From contig NZ_PTJA01000002.1 of assembly GCF_002934545.1 (NCBI RefSeq), positions 372,001 to 436,000 on the forward strand: a stretch of DNA of 64,000 bases, given 5' to 3'. Source of the stretch: Lacrimispora xylanisolvens (GTDB taxonomy: Bacteria > Bacillota > Clostridia > Lachnospirales > Lachnospiraceae). The position numbers and the translations under genes were made by a program. The notes below the pieces were generated by a model that had not been told where the DNA came from, did no database searches, and was given only the letters and a program-made list of their open reading frames with translations. Shown here piece after piece: positions 50,475-59,656 of this stretch (position 1 is the stretch's first letter; each line of letters starts with the position of its first letter).

Positions 50475-50774
50475 ATGGAAATCGTGCAGCCGGCAATGGC
50501 CGGAACACTGGAATCCAGCGACTGCCAGGTTACGGTAGAACCTGGTAATAATGGTATAGAATTTAATCTGGAAAGTGTGGTTATCAACCAGTATGGGAAC
50601 CAGATAAAAAAGGTTGTAATGGAAACTCTTAAAAATATGGAAGTCAGTCAGGTGAAAATCTCCATCGTAGACAAAGGAGCACTGGATTGTACAATAAAAG
50701 CGCGTCTGGAAGGGGCATTGTTCCGTTCTGTCGGGCAATTTGATCATCTTCCATGGGGAGGAGCCATTCGATGA
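50475..50774 (+). CDS. citD: Citrate lyase acyl carrier protein (gamma subunit)
   Basis: A 99-residue carrier protein of citrate lyase. The prosthetic group (phosphoribosyl dephospho-CoA) is attached to a serine in the motif AGTLESSD, here Ser14, as in characterised CitD. AGAGGAGG precedes the ATG, and the stop overlaps the CitE start by 4 bases. Confidence 0.93.
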   Translation: MEIVQPAMAGTLESSDCQVTVEPGNNGIEFNLESVVINQYGNQIKKVVMETLKNMEVSQVKISIVDKGALDCTIKARLEGALFRSVGQFDHLPWGGAIR

Positions 50775-51673
50775 TGAATCCGGAAAAGAAAAGACTGAGA
50801 AGAACCATGATGTTTTTAAATGCCCAGAAGCCGGGTTTAATCAAAGATCCCTACATTTATAAGCCGGATTCCATTATGCTGGATTTAGAGGATGCAGTGG
50901 CTGAAAACCAAAAGGATGCTGCACGCTTTTCCCTTTATCATGCTTTAAAAGAAATTGATTACCACAAGTGTGAACGGGTAGTCCGCATCAATGCCCTGGA
51001 TACCCCTTACTGGAAAGAAGATATCCGTTGTGCCATAGCAGGTGGGTGTGATTCCATTCGAATTCCAAAGACAGAGCGGGCGGAGGATGTGAAGCTGGTT
51101 GAGGAAACGATTGCAGCAGCAGAAAAGGAATTCCATATTCCGGAAGGAAGAACCCTTATTATGGCAGCCATTGAATCCGCCAGAGGAGTAATGAAGGTTC
51201 TTGAAATCTGTGAATCCTCAGAACGGCTTTTTGGTATTGCCCTTTCCGGAGGAGATTACACCAAAGATTTACAGACACGCATTACCGGAACCGGTGTGGA
51301 GCTCATGGGTGCAAGGCAGCATATGATCATAGCAGCCAGAGCGGCGGGCGTCCAGTGCTTTGACACTGTTTATACGAATTTGGATGACATGGAAGGCTTT
51401 CGAAAAGAGGTTGAATCCATTCATTTAATGGGATTTGACGGAAAATCAATTATAAATCCAAGACAGATCAGGATTGTACATGAAATATTTACACCAACAG
51501 TGAAAGACATTATCTTTGCAGAAAAGGTAGTCAAGGAAATCGATGATAAGAAGGCAAAGGGAATCGGTGTATTTACCGTTGACGGAAAGATGATTGATAT
51601 CGCATTTTATGACGGTGCGATCCGTACCATTTATATGGCGAAAGCATCTGGTGTATATAAGGGGGATTTGTAA
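50771..51673 (+). CDS. citE: Citrate lyase beta subunit (citryl-ACP lyase)
   Basis: A 300-residue TIM-barrel enzyme that cleaves citryl-ACP to oxaloacetate and acetyl-ACP. It has MLDLEDAVAENQKDAAR with metal-binding acidic residues, MAAIESARGVMKV, and GFDGKSIINPRQIRIVH near the end. The ATG at 50771 overlaps the citD stop (ATGA) and has GGGGAGGAG upstream. Upstream in-frame ATG 50753 lies inside citD. Confidence 0.94.
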   Translation: MMNPEKKRLRRTMMFLNAQKPGLIKDPYIYKPDSIMLDLEDAVAENQKDAARFSLYHALKEIDYHKCERVVRINALDTPYWKEDIRCAIAGGCDSIRIPKTERAEDVKLVEETIAAAEKEFHIPEGRTLIMAAIESARGVMKVLEICESSERLFGIALSGGDYTKDLQTRITGTGVELMGARQHMIIAARAAGVQCFDTVYTNLDDMEGFRKEVESIHLMGFDGKSIINPRQIRIVHEIFTPTVKDIIFAEKVVKEIDDKKAKGIGVFTVDGKMIDIAFYDGAIRTIYMAKASGVYKGDL

Positions 51674-51674
51674 A

Positions 51675-53237
51675 ATGATAAATGCAGTTGGAAGAGATAT
51701 CCCGGATGAGATCTTGAAAGCCACTGGAAAGGAAGTATTTCAGGGAATTCACTACAGAGACGGATATACTTATAAAAAAGATGGCCCGGTAACCAGATGT
51801 GTTAGTGATAATACCAGGAGTAAATTGGTAGACAGCATTCATGATGCACTGATTAAATGCAACATAAAAGATGGTATGACTCTTGGCTTCCATCATCACT
51901 TTCGGGAAGGTGACTATATCGTCAATATGGTAATGGAAGAAGTGCACCGGCTTGGCATTAAAGATATCACCATTTGCGCCAGTTCCCTTGGTAAGGCTCA
52001 CGATCCAATCGTTCCATATATAGAAGACGGAACCATAACCAATATCCAGTCCTCTGGCGTCAGAGGAAAAATCGGACAGGCTATTTCCGCCGGAAAGTTA
52101 AAAGGACTGGCCATCATGCGTTCTCATGGAGGCCGGGTTCGCGCCATTGAAAGCGGAGAGACCAGAATTGATATTGCATTTATCGGTGCACCCACCTGTG
52201 ACGACTACGGCAACTGCCGTGGAATCGGAGGCAAAAGTAACTGCGGTGTTCTTTCCTATGCTCTTGTAGACGGAGATTATGCTGACCAGGTTGTTGCAAT
52301 TACCGACTGCCTGGTTCCTTTCCCCAATTTTCCTGCGCATATCAGCATGACAAAGGTGGATTATGTAGTCGTGGTAGATGCCATCGGAAACCCCGATAAG
52401 ATTGCCACAGGTGCTGCAAAGCCCACCACAGATATGAGAAAGCTGATGATGGCGGATTACTGTACCCAGTTTGTTGTTAATACTCCTTATTTTAAAGACG
52501 GATTTTCTTATCAGACCGGAGTGGGAGGGGCCTCCATTGCATCTACCATCTCACTTGCTAAAATTATGAAGGAACGCAATATCCGCATGCGTTTTGGTGT
52601 AGGCGGACTGACAAAACCCATGTGTGATCTGTTGGCAAATGATCAGGTAGACTGTCTTTTGGATACCCAGGATTTCGATCTTGATGCAGTAGAATCAGTA
52701 AAAGATCTGAAACACTTCCGTATTTCTGCCGGAGAGTATGCAAATCCGTTTAATAAAGGTGCTGTTGTAAATAAACTGGATTTTGTTATTCTGGCTGCAC
52801 TTGAAGTGGATATTAATTTCAACTGTAACGTGGTGGTTGGCTCAGACGGAGAGATCACCGGAGCCCAGGGAGGCCATCCGGACACAGCTGCCGGTGCCAA
52901 ATGTGCAATCGTCATCGTTCCGCTGTTACAGGGAAGAATTCCTGCTGTCTGCACGGAAGTAACTGCTGTGACCACTCCGGGAGAAAGCATTGATGTAGTA
53001 GTGACTGATTATGGAATTGCCATCAATCCTAAGAGAAAGGACTTAATTGACGCCATGAGAGGAGTGGACCTTCCTTTTAAAACAATTGAAGAACTTCGGG
53101 ACATTGCCTATTCCATGGTTGGAGAGCCAGAAAAAGTGAGATTTGATGATAAGGTGGTAGGGATTATCGAAAGCCGGGATGGAACCATATTAGATGTCGT
53201 GCGCAAGGTGAAAGAATATACATTCGCAGATAATTAG
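51675..53237 (+). CDS. citF: Citrate lyase alpha subunit (citrate:acetyl-ACP transferase)
   Basis: A 520-residue CoA-transferase-fold subunit that exchanges acetyl for citryl on CitD. The TLGFHHHFREGDYIVNMVM and GGRVRAIESGETRIDIAFIGAP segments are characteristic, as is ITGAQGGHPDTAAGAK. The ATG at 51675 lies one base after the citE stop, with AAGGGGG upstream. Length agrees with known CitF (about 510). Confidence 0.95.
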   Translation: MINAVGRDIPDEILKATGKEVFQGIHYRDGYTYKKDGPVTRCVSDNTRSKLVDSIHDALIKCNIKDGMTLGFHHHFREGDYIVNMVMEEVHRLGIKDITICASSLGKAHDPIVPYIEDGTITNIQSSGVRGKIGQAISAGKLKGLAIMRSHGGRVRAIESGETRIDIAFIGAPTCDDYGNCRGIGGKSNCGVLSYALVDGDYADQVVAITDCLVPFPNFPAHISMTKVDYVVVVDAIGNPDKIATGAAKPTTDMRKLMMADYCTQFVVNTPYFKDGFSYQTGVGGASIASTISLAKIMKERNIRMRFGVGGLTKPMCDLLANDQVDCLLDTQDFDLDAVESVKDLKHFRISAGEYANPFNKGAVVNKLDFVILAALEVDINFNCNVVVGSDGEITGAQGGHPDTAAGAKCAIVIVPLLQGRIPAVCTEVTAVTTPGESIDVVVTDYGIAINPKRKDLIDAMRGVDLPFKTIEELRDIAYSMVGEPEKVRFDDKVVGIIESRDGTILDVVRKVKEYTFADN

Positions 53238-54128
53238 ATGATAGATACAGACAAGAAGAAATATAGTACTTATGCCCACCGGATTGGAGACATGGCAGGA
53301 TCAGCATTGCTGGAGGAAGTTTATACGGCGCCAAAGCCCGGGCTTGTGGATCCCCTCAGTAATGGAGCTCACCGGGATATGAATCTGCTTACATTTAAAA
53401 GAAGCACAAATGCTTTGCTGCCTTTTTTTCATGAATTTGCTGAAACAGGAATTCATATGTCTGAAAAACCAGAAGGCTGCTTCTTAAAGATCCGTCAGAT
53501 CGGCATTCAGGCAGAAAATGCGATGTATGAAGCCACCGGGCAGGTCAATACCCATAAAGGGGCTGTGTTTACCATGGGTATCTTATGTGCGGCTGCCGGA
53601 AGCTGTTTTAAAAAGTATGGTCAGGTGTCCATCAGCAGTCTGATTATGCAGGAACAAAAAATGGTTCGGAATATTTTATTAAATGAACTTGACTCCATAC
53701 AGTTTAAAAACAGGAAAGATACCCATGGCCAAAAGAATTTATGTACTTATGGTTCCAGAGGAATCAGGGGAGAGGCGGCAGATGGTTATCCTTCAGTCAT
53801 AAACCTGGCATTACCCGTTATCAGACAGGGGAAGAAAGAGGGACGCCATTGGAATCTGGTGAAAATCCAGACGCTGTTTACCCTGATGAGTCAGGTGGAA
53901 GATGGAAATATCCTGTCCAGGTGCAGGCGTGAAGGGCTCAGGGAAGTACAGAAACTGTCTCAGGAATTTTTGCTTGCAGGCGGTGCTTATTCCCAAGGTG
54001 CTATGGAGGAGTTAATAAAACTTGACACCTATTTTATTCATAAAAACTATAGCAGCGGCGGATGCGCCGATTTGCTGGCCGCCTCTATCTTTTTATCTGA
54101 GATTGAGGATGGGTGGGCAGGAAAGTGA
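53238..54128 (+). CDS. citG: Triphosphoribosyl-dephospho-CoA synthase
   Basis: A 296-residue enzyme that makes the precursor of the citrate lyase prosthetic group from ATP and dephospho-CoA. Family motifs seen are EVYTAPKPGLVDPLSNGAHRDM, INTHKGAVFTMG (here VNTHKGAVFTMG) and SRGIRGEAADGYPSV. It starts directly after the citF stop with no clear site of its own, so translation is coupled. No CitX domain is fused and no separate CitX gene is seen in the window. Confidence 0.92.
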   Translation: MIDTDKKKYSTYAHRIGDMAGSALLEEVYTAPKPGLVDPLSNGAHRDMNLLTFKRSTNALLPFFHEFAETGIHMSEKPEGCFLKIRQIGIQAENAMYEATGQVNTHKGAVFTMGILCAAAGSCFKKYGQVSISSLIMQEQKMVRNILLNELDSIQFKNRKDTHGQKNLCTYGSRGIRGEAADGYPSVINLALPVIRQGKKEGRHWNLVKIQTLFTLMSQVEDGNILSRCRREGLREVQKLSQEFLLAGGAYSQGAMEELIKLDTYFIHKNYSSGGCADLLAASIFLSEIEDGWAGK

Positions 54129-54139
54129 GCAGGTGAATT

Positions 54140-55135
54140 ATGCTGGAAGGAAGACCATTGCAGGGCCGTGCACTGGAGGAATTAAAAATATTTTTAGCCA
54201 GTCAGGAACTTAACTATGATGAGGGGATTGAATATAGTGCATGTATACTTGACGATGATTTCAAAATCATTGCAGCAGGTTCTGTAGAAGAGAATGTGTT
54301 AAAGTGTATTGCGGTAGATCCTCATCATCTGGGAGAAGGATTATCCGGCAGTGTGGTGTCCCAGCTGATTCAGTATGAGTTTGAGCATGGAAGAAGCAGG
54401 CTTGTCCTATATACAAAACCAAAGAATGAGGAAATGTTTAAGAGTTTAGGATTTTATACCGTGTTCCAGACAAAATCTGTATTGTTTATGGAGAATGAGA
54501 AACAGGGATTTAAAAAATTTATCCAGGCAATACAGGAAATAACACCAATCGATGCCAAAGATTATGGGAGAATAGTTGGCGCTGTGGTTGCCAACTGTAA
54601 TCCGTTTACACTGGGACACCGGTATTTAATAGAAGAAGCTTTGAAACAGTGTGACTATCTGCATGTGTTTGTATTATCGGATAAGCGGACCTTTTATAGC
54701 GCGAAAGACCGTTATCAGATAGTTTTAAAGGGAACAGAAGATTTAAATCGGGTGATGGTTCATCAGGCTTCTGATTATATGGTTTCTGCCGCCACTTTTC
54801 CCACCTACTATCTGAAAGAAAAGGCGTTTGCAAATAAAGCCAATTGTGAATTTGATCTGGAAATGTTTGCTGAAATAATTGCCCCACCCCTTAAGATATC
54901 CAGACGCTTTGTAGGAACAGAGCCTATATGCAGAGTAACCGGTTCTTATAATACAGCAATGAAACAGATTCTACCTGAATATGGAATAGAAGTCATAGAG
55001 ATTGAACGAAACATACAGGGAGATGAAGTGATCAGCGCTTCAAGAGTCAGAGAAGCTGTTAAAAATGGCAGGTTTCAGGAAGCAGAAAGACTGGTGCCGG
55101 AAACGACATGGGAATATTTAACACAAAAATCATAA
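54140..55135 (+). CDS. citC: [Citrate (pro-3S)-lyase] ligase
   Basis: A 331-residue ligase that acetylates, and so activates, the prosthetic group of CitD. Residues 1-125 are a GNAT-like domain. Residues about 140-331 are a cytidylyltransferase-like domain with the nucleotide-binding NPFTLGHRYLIEEAL and a C-terminal ISASRVREAVKNG. The start lies 11 bases after citG, and a terminator follows the stop. In other bacteria citC is commonly first in the operon; here it is last. Confidence 0.93.
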   Translation: MLEGRPLQGRALEELKIFLASQELNYDEGIEYSACILDDDFKIIAAGSVEENVLKCIAVDPHHLGEGLSGSVVSQLIQYEFEHGRSRLVLYTKPKNEEMFKSLGFYTVFQTKSVLFMENEKQGFKKFIQAIQEITPIDAKDYGRIVGAVVANCNPFTLGHRYLIEEALKQCDYLHVFVLSDKRTFYSAKDRYQIVLKGTEDLNRVMVHQASDYMVSAATFPTYYLKEKAFANKANCEFDLEMFAEIIAPPLKISRRFVGTEPICRVTGSYNTAMKQILPEYGIEVIEIERNIQGDEVISASRVREAVKNGRFQEAERLVPETTWEYLTQKS

Positions 55136-55159
55136 GTATGTAAGCAATCATAAAGTAGT

Positions 55160-55200
55160 AATCAAAGACCACCGGCTTATCTTGTCGGTGGTTTTTGATT
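55160..55200 (+). terminator. Intrinsic terminator of the citrate lyase operon
   Basis: A 15-bp stem (55160-55174 with 55186-55200, one wobble pair) with an embedded TTTTT in its right arm and A-rich left arm. Confidence 0.85.
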
Positions 55201-55266
55201 ATCCCTGGAAAGGGTTATTATTGGTATTACGTATAGATGGGAGAACGATTAATATATATTTTGAAT

Positions 55267-55295
55267 TTGTTTCGCATATGGCGTAATGCTATAAT
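55267..55295 (+). promoter_or_regulatory. Promoter of the amino acid ABC / dehydratase operon
   Basis: TATAAT at 55290-55295 with TTGTTT at 55267-55272, spacing 17. The -35 is weak; a GCATATGGCGTAATGC element lies between the two boxes. Confidence 0.5.
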
Positions 55296-55332
55296 TATGC
55301 TATATAAAATGAAAGATTAAGGAGTGCAAAAT

Positions 55333-55995
55333 TTGTTTGACTTATCTTATTTTTTTAGCGTATTTCCAGTTATAGCATCAAAATTACAGGTGACACTTTT
55401 GCTGACCCTGACGGCTGCTGTTTTTTCCATCATCATTGGAATCACAATTGCAGTGATTGCATATTACAAGATCAGGATCTTTTATCCCATTACCCGTTTT
55501 TATTTGTCCATTTTAAGGGGGACTCCTCTGGTGGCTCAGTTATATTTTTTTTACTATGGGCTGGCGCGGGTCAGTGAAATTGTTCTGAACATGAAGCCGC
55601 TGACGGCAGTGGCATTGGTTTTAAGTCTAAATACCGGTGCCTTTATGTCAGAAAGCATTCGTGGAGCCCTTCTTTCAGTGGATTCAGGGCAAAAGGAAGC
55701 TGCCGCCATGATGGGGATGTCAGAGCTTCAGACAATCAGAAGAATCGTCCTGCCTCAGGCATTTCGTGTTTCACTGCCCGCACTGTTTAATGATTTGATT
55801 AATCTTTTAAAAGCTACGTCTCTTGCATTCATGCTTGGTGTCAGAGATATTATGGGACAGGCCAAGAGTGAGGGCGCGCAGTCCTTTCGTTACTTTGAAA
55901 TCTATCTGGCAGTCATGATTATTTACTGGCTTTTAGTGTTGGGATTTTCTCATCTTCATAAGATTATGGATAGAAAATGCATGGAAATGTACTAA
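55333..55995 (+). CDS. Polar amino acid ABC transporter permease
   Basis: A 220-residue HisMQ-type permease with five helices. It has LRGTPLVAQLYFFYYG at the end of the first third and the coupling motif EAAAMMGMSELQTIRRIVLPQAFRVSLPAL. A TTG at 55333 is chosen as start because AAGGAG lies 8 bases before it; a GTG at 55324 falls inside that site. It works with the next two genes. A single permease gene implies a homodimer. Confidence 0.87.
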   Translation: MFDLSYFFSVFPVIASKLQVTLLLTLTAAVFSIIIGITIAVIAYYKIRIFYPITRFYLSILRGTPLVAQLYFFYYGLARVSEIVLNMKPLTAVALVLSLNTGAFMSESIRGALLSVDSGQKEAAAMMGMSELQTIRRIVLPQAFRVSLPALFNDLINLLKATSLAFMLGVRDIMGQAKSEGAQSFRYFEIYLAVMIIYWLLVLGFSHLHKIMDRKCMEMY

Positions 55996-56024
55996 TGACG
56001 AATTTAAATTGGGAGGAAATGAAA

Positions 56025-56873
56025 ATGAAAAAAATGATACCGATTCTCTTCACTGCTGTGGCAGTGACCCTTTCTGGCTGCAGCAGTCAGGCTGTTTCCA
56101 AAGCAGCAGATGGAAAGAAAACAGCAGAAGAAAGCGTTAAATCAGAAGCCACAGTGGCTGCAGGGAAGCGTAAAGTTATTATAGCTACTGGCGGCACAGG
56201 AGAGCCTTACAGTCTGCTGAGCAGTGATGGAAAAGAATGGACCGGAATTGATGCAGAGATGTGGAGTGAAATCGGAAAACGTACTGGATGGGATATTGAA
56301 GTTAAGCAGGCAGAATTTTCCTCTTTATTTGGTGAACTGGATGCCGGACGTGTAGACGTGGCAGCAAATTGTTTTGCTACTACAGAAGCCAGAATGGACA
56401 AGTATACCACGTCTCATCCCTATTATGGTGATGCCCAGTGTGTGATTGTCAACGAAGATAAGTCGGATATCAACACCTTTGAAGCATTAAAAGACGTTAC
56501 CATTGGAGTGACACAGGGGCAGGCCTCTCAGGTGTCTGTGGAAAAAATGGCAGATACATATGGTTGGAACGTAGTGGTTTATGAAACAAGTGATACGGGA
56601 TATCAGGATCTGCATTTAAAGCGGATTGATGCCATGGCCACCACAGACAGCCTGGTACATAAATATGAAAAAACTCAGAACATGAAGTTTCATATTCTGG
56701 ATAACAGACTGTTAGCCAATAACGTTGCCTATTATTTTCAAAAAAATGACAAAGGAAAGGAACTTTGTGAGGAAGTAAACCAGGTCCTTGATAAAATGAT
56801 GGAGGATGGAACCACTTCAAAAATTGTTACAAAATGGATGTATTCCGATATGACCAAAATGATACACAAATAA
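56025..56873 (+). CDS. Polar amino acid ABC substrate-binding lipoprotein
   Basis: A 282-residue solute-binding protein with lipobox LSGC (Cys19) and a Lys/Glu/Ala-rich linker before the two-lobed domain. TGGTGEPYSLLSSDGKEWTG, IDAEMWSEIGKRTGW and SLFGELDAGRVDVAANCFATTEARMD are typical of family 3 amino acid-binding proteins. The ATG at 56025 is 8 bases after GGGAGG. The ligand (perhaps cystine or another polar amino acid) is not predictable. Confidence 0.87.
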   Translation: MKKMIPILFTAVAVTLSGCSSQAVSKAADGKKTAEESVKSEATVAAGKRKVIIATGGTGEPYSLLSSDGKEWTGIDAEMWSEIGKRTGWDIEVKQAEFSSLFGELDAGRVDVAANCFATTEARMDKYTTSHPYYGDAQCVIVNEDKSDINTFEALKDVTIGVTQGQASQVSVEKMADTYGWNVVVYETSDTGYQDLHLKRIDAMATTDSLVHKYEKTQNMKFHILDNRLLANNVAYYFQKNDKGKELCEEVNQVLDKMMEDGTTSKIVTKWMYSDMTKMIHK

Positions 56874-56894
56874 GCACATGGAAAGGTACTGAAA

Positions 56895-57632
56895 ATGATT
56901 GAAATAAGTCATTTATGGAAGTCGTTTGACGGAGAGACTGATATTTTAAAAGATATTAATATATCCATTCAAAAAGGTGAGATTGTAGCAATACTTGGTT
57001 CTTCAGGAACCGGAAAATCAACATTGCTACGGTGCCTGAATTATTTAACAAAGCCAACCGATGGAATCATTCGCATCGGCAGTCATGGGATTGATGCAAA
57101 GAAACATTCTAAAAAAGAGATTATGGAGCTGAGAAGTCACTCTGCCATGGTTTTTCAGAATTATAATTTATTTAAAAATAAAACAGCCATTGAAAATATT
57201 ATGGAAGCCTTGATAACCGTGAAGGGGAAAAGTAAAAAGGAAGCACAGGAGATTGGTTTAAGGCTGCTGGATAAGGTCGGAATGCTGGAGCGGAAGGATT
57301 TTTTTCCCTCCAGGCTTTCCGGGGGTCAGCAGCAGCGGGTAGGCATAGCCAGAGCGCTGGCTCTCAATCCAGAGGTTTTATTACTGGATGAACCTACCTC
57401 TGCGCTGGACCCTGAGCTGGTAGGAGAGGTGTTAAACACCATTCAGAAAGTAGCGGAAGACGGTGCTACCATGATTCTTGTTACTCATGAGATTATGTTT
57501 GCACGAAGGATAGCCACCAGAATCTTGTTTATGGCAGAGGGTACCATAATTGCGGATGGGACACCAAAGGAGATACTGGACAACCCGGAAGATGAGAGAG
57601 TGAAACGTTTTCTGGATTATAATCTGAAATAA
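56895..57632 (+). CDS. Polar amino acid ABC transporter ATP-binding protein
   Basis: A 245-residue GlnQ/HisP-type ATPase with Walker A GSSGTGKST, signature LSGGQQQRVGIARAL, Walker B VLLLDEPTSALDPE and H-loop LVTHEIMFARR. It forms the importer with the two preceding genes and is followed after 47 bases by the dehydratase-like gene on the same strand. Confidence 0.92.
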   Translation: MIEISHLWKSFDGETDILKDINISIQKGEIVAILGSSGTGKSTLLRCLNYLTKPTDGIIRIGSHGIDAKKHSKKEIMELRSHSAMVFQNYNLFKNKTAIENIMEALITVKGKSKKEAQEIGLRLLDKVGMLERKDFFPSRLSGGQQQRVGIARALALNPEVLLLDEPTSALDPELVGEVLNTIQKVAEDGATMILVTHEIMFARRIATRILFMAEGTIIADGTPKEILDNPEDERVKRFLDYNLK

Positions 57633-57679
57633 ATTACCTCTCTGGGAATCAGAGAATCATATTTGAAAGGAGTCTTACA

Positions 57680-58837
57680 ATGATCGAGATGAAAAAGGAA
57701 CTGCCCCAGATATTTGATAGTTTTGCTGAGGCCAGAAAAAACGGGTTTCTTGCAGTAAAGAAAATTAAAGATTCAGGTAAGGGAGTGGTGGGACAGTTTT
57801 GTACTTACACACCTCTTGAGATATTTATGGCGGCAGGGCTGGTTTCTGTAAGCCTTTGTTCCACCAGTGACGAGACAATTCCTGATGCGGAAAAAGATCT
57901 GCCAGGTAATCTGTGTCCGCTTATTAAATCAAGCTATGGTTTTGCAGTTACGGATAAGTGTCCTTATATGTATTTTGCAGATCTGGTGGTTGGAGAAACA
58001 ACCTGTGACGGCAAGGTAAAGATGTACGAACTGCTTGCCAAAAAGAAAAACTTACATATTTTACAGCTTCCACGCAATCAGTTTTCTCCGGAATCAAAGG
58101 CACTCTGGAGGTCAGAAATTGTCCGCTTAAAAGAGCGGGTAGAAAAAGACTTTGGCGTGACAATTACCGATGATATGCTGAGAGATGCCATTCATAAACG
58201 CAATGAAGAGCGGAGACTTCTAAAGGAGCTGTATGAGTTAAGCACCTTGTGTCCTCCTCCCATTACGGGCTTGCGCCAGCTTCAGATTTTATTTGGTTCC
58301 CAGTTTAAATTTGACTGGAAGGAAAAAACAGAAGAAATCCAGAATGCAATCAATCAGATAAAATCAGGCTATGAAGCAGGAGAACGGCCGGTATCCGTAG
58401 ATGCCCCCCGGATTCTCATCACCGGATGCCCCATGGGGGGAGTAACGGAGAAGGTAGTTAAGGTGATTGAAGAAGCTGGCGGTGTAGTCGTTGCTTATGA
58501 AAACTGTACCGGAGCCAAGCAGATGGATCGGCAGTGTTTAGAAGAAGGAGATCTGATCACCAACATTGCAGAACACTACCTGCAGATTGGCTGTTCCATT
58601 ATGACACCCAATCCCAACCGGTTTGAACTGTTAGGAAGGCTGTGTGAACAGTTCAAAGTGGATGGAGTAGTGGAAATGACTCTGCAGGCGTGTCATACGT
58701 ATGCGGTAGAGTCCCATACAGTAAAGACGTTTTTAGAAGAAAGAAACATCCCTTACCTGCAATTAGAAACAGATTATGGAACAGCAGATATCGGACAGCT
58801 TTCAACAAGAGCTGGTGCATTTGTGGAGATGTTGTAA
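57680..58837 (+). CDS. 2-hydroxyacyl-CoA dehydratase-like (HgdB/YjiM) protein, probable double-cubane cluster protein
   Basis: A 385-residue iron-sulfur protein of the HgdB/FldC/YjiM superfamily. Cysteines occur in QFCTYTPLE, LCSTSDE, NLCPLI, DKCPYM, TGCPMGG, ENCTGAK and LQACHTYAVE. Length and the single-subunit arrangement with one activator resemble YjiM and the double-cubane [8Fe-9S] proteins more than two-subunit 2-hydroxyglutaryl-CoA dehydratases. It would accept low-potential electrons from the ATP-dependent activator encoded next. Substrate is unknown. GAAAGGAG precedes the ATG. Confidence 0.8.
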   Translation: MIEMKKELPQIFDSFAEARKNGFLAVKKIKDSGKGVVGQFCTYTPLEIFMAAGLVSVSLCSTSDETIPDAEKDLPGNLCPLIKSSYGFAVTDKCPYMYFADLVVGETTCDGKVKMYELLAKKKNLHILQLPRNQFSPESKALWRSEIVRLKERVEKDFGVTITDDMLRDAIHKRNEERRLLKELYELSTLCPPPITGLRQLQILFGSQFKFDWKEKTEEIQNAINQIKSGYEAGERPVSVDAPRILITGCPMGGVTEKVVKVIEEAGGVVVAYENCTGAKQMDRQCLEEGDLITNIAEHYLQIGCSIMTPNPNRFELLGRLCEQFKVDGVVEMTLQACHTYAVESHTVKTFLEERNIPYLQLETDYGTADIGQLSTRAGAFVEML

Positions 58838-58840
58838 ACA

Positions 58841-59596
58841 ATGAAACAGATAACTGTAGGAATTGACTGTGGATCAGCCGCCTGTAAGGGAGTCCTGTTA
58901 AAAGAAGATTCCATTGCTGCAGTCTGTGTAAAACCCACAGGCTGGAATCCAAAAGAAACTGCCAGAACCGTCTTTCGGGAGCTTCTGGAACAGACAGAAA
59001 CAGCGGAGCACGAGGTACGTGTGGCAGCAACTGGATACGGAAGAGTGGGAATTGATTTCGCCCATAAAAAAATAACAGAGATTACCTGCCATGGGTCAGG
59101 TGCAGATTACCTCCTTAAAGGAGTTCGCACAATTATTGATATTGGAGGCCAGGACTCCAAGGTGATTTCGGTGGAAAATGGTAAGGTGATGTCCTTTCAG
59201 ATGAATGATAAATGTGCCGCCGGGACAGGGAGATTTCTTGAAATGTCTGCTCATCGCATGGGGTTGGATTTGTCTGATTTTCAAAAGCAGTTAACCGAAG
59301 GGAAACGCTGTTCTCTAAGCAGTATGTGTGCAGTTTTTGCCGATTCAGAAATCGTATCCCTGCTGGCAGCAGGGAACACCCGTGAAGAAATTGCCGGTGG
59401 AATTATCCAGTCTGTGGTGACAAAAGTAATGGCACTGGCAGGAAGAGTCGGGACGGAGTCTCCCATTCTTTTAACCGGAGGTCTGGCACAAATGGAGGGA
59501 ATCCGCAAAGAACTGGAATTGCAGACCGGATGTCCCGTAAATGTTTCTCAATTCTCCCGCTATGCAGGAGCCATTGGAGCAGCATTAAAAGCATAA
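58841..59596 (+). CDS. ATP-dependent activator of the dehydratase-like protein (HgdC/YjiL family)
   Basis: A 251-residue ASKHA-fold ATPase (BcrA/BadF type). It has VGIDCGSAACKGVLL at the phosphate site and DIGGQDSKVI in the adenosine-binding lobe. The two cysteines that hold a [4Fe-4S] cluster at the dimer interface are Cys125 (NDKCAAGTGRF) and Cys163 (SSMCAVFADSE). It drives electrons to its partner on ATP hydrolysis. The ATG lies 3 bases after the partner's stop. A terminator follows. Confidence 0.9.
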   Translation: MKQITVGIDCGSAACKGVLLKEDSIAAVCVKPTGWNPKETARTVFRELLEQTETAEHEVRVAATGYGRVGIDFAHKKITEITCHGSGADYLLKGVRTIIDIGGQDSKVISVENGKVMSFQMNDKCAAGTGRFLEMSAHRMGLDLSDFQKQLTEGKRCSLSSMCAVFADSEIVSLLAAGNTREEIAGGIIQSVVTKVMALAGRVGTESPILLTGGLAQMEGIRKELELQTGCPVNVSQFSRYAGAIGAALKA

Positions 59597-59621
59597 GTAT
59601 TATAATAAGAGGTAAAGTTAA

Positions 59622-59656
59622 AATGCACAGTTACTTTCGGGTAATTGTGCATTCTT
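59622..59656 (+). terminator. Intrinsic terminator after the activator gene
   Basis: AATGCACAGTTAC (59622-59634) pairs with GTAATTGTGCATT (59641-59653) around TTTCGG, followed by CTTTGTTTG. The next 150 bases are AT-rich with no gene. Confidence 0.78.
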
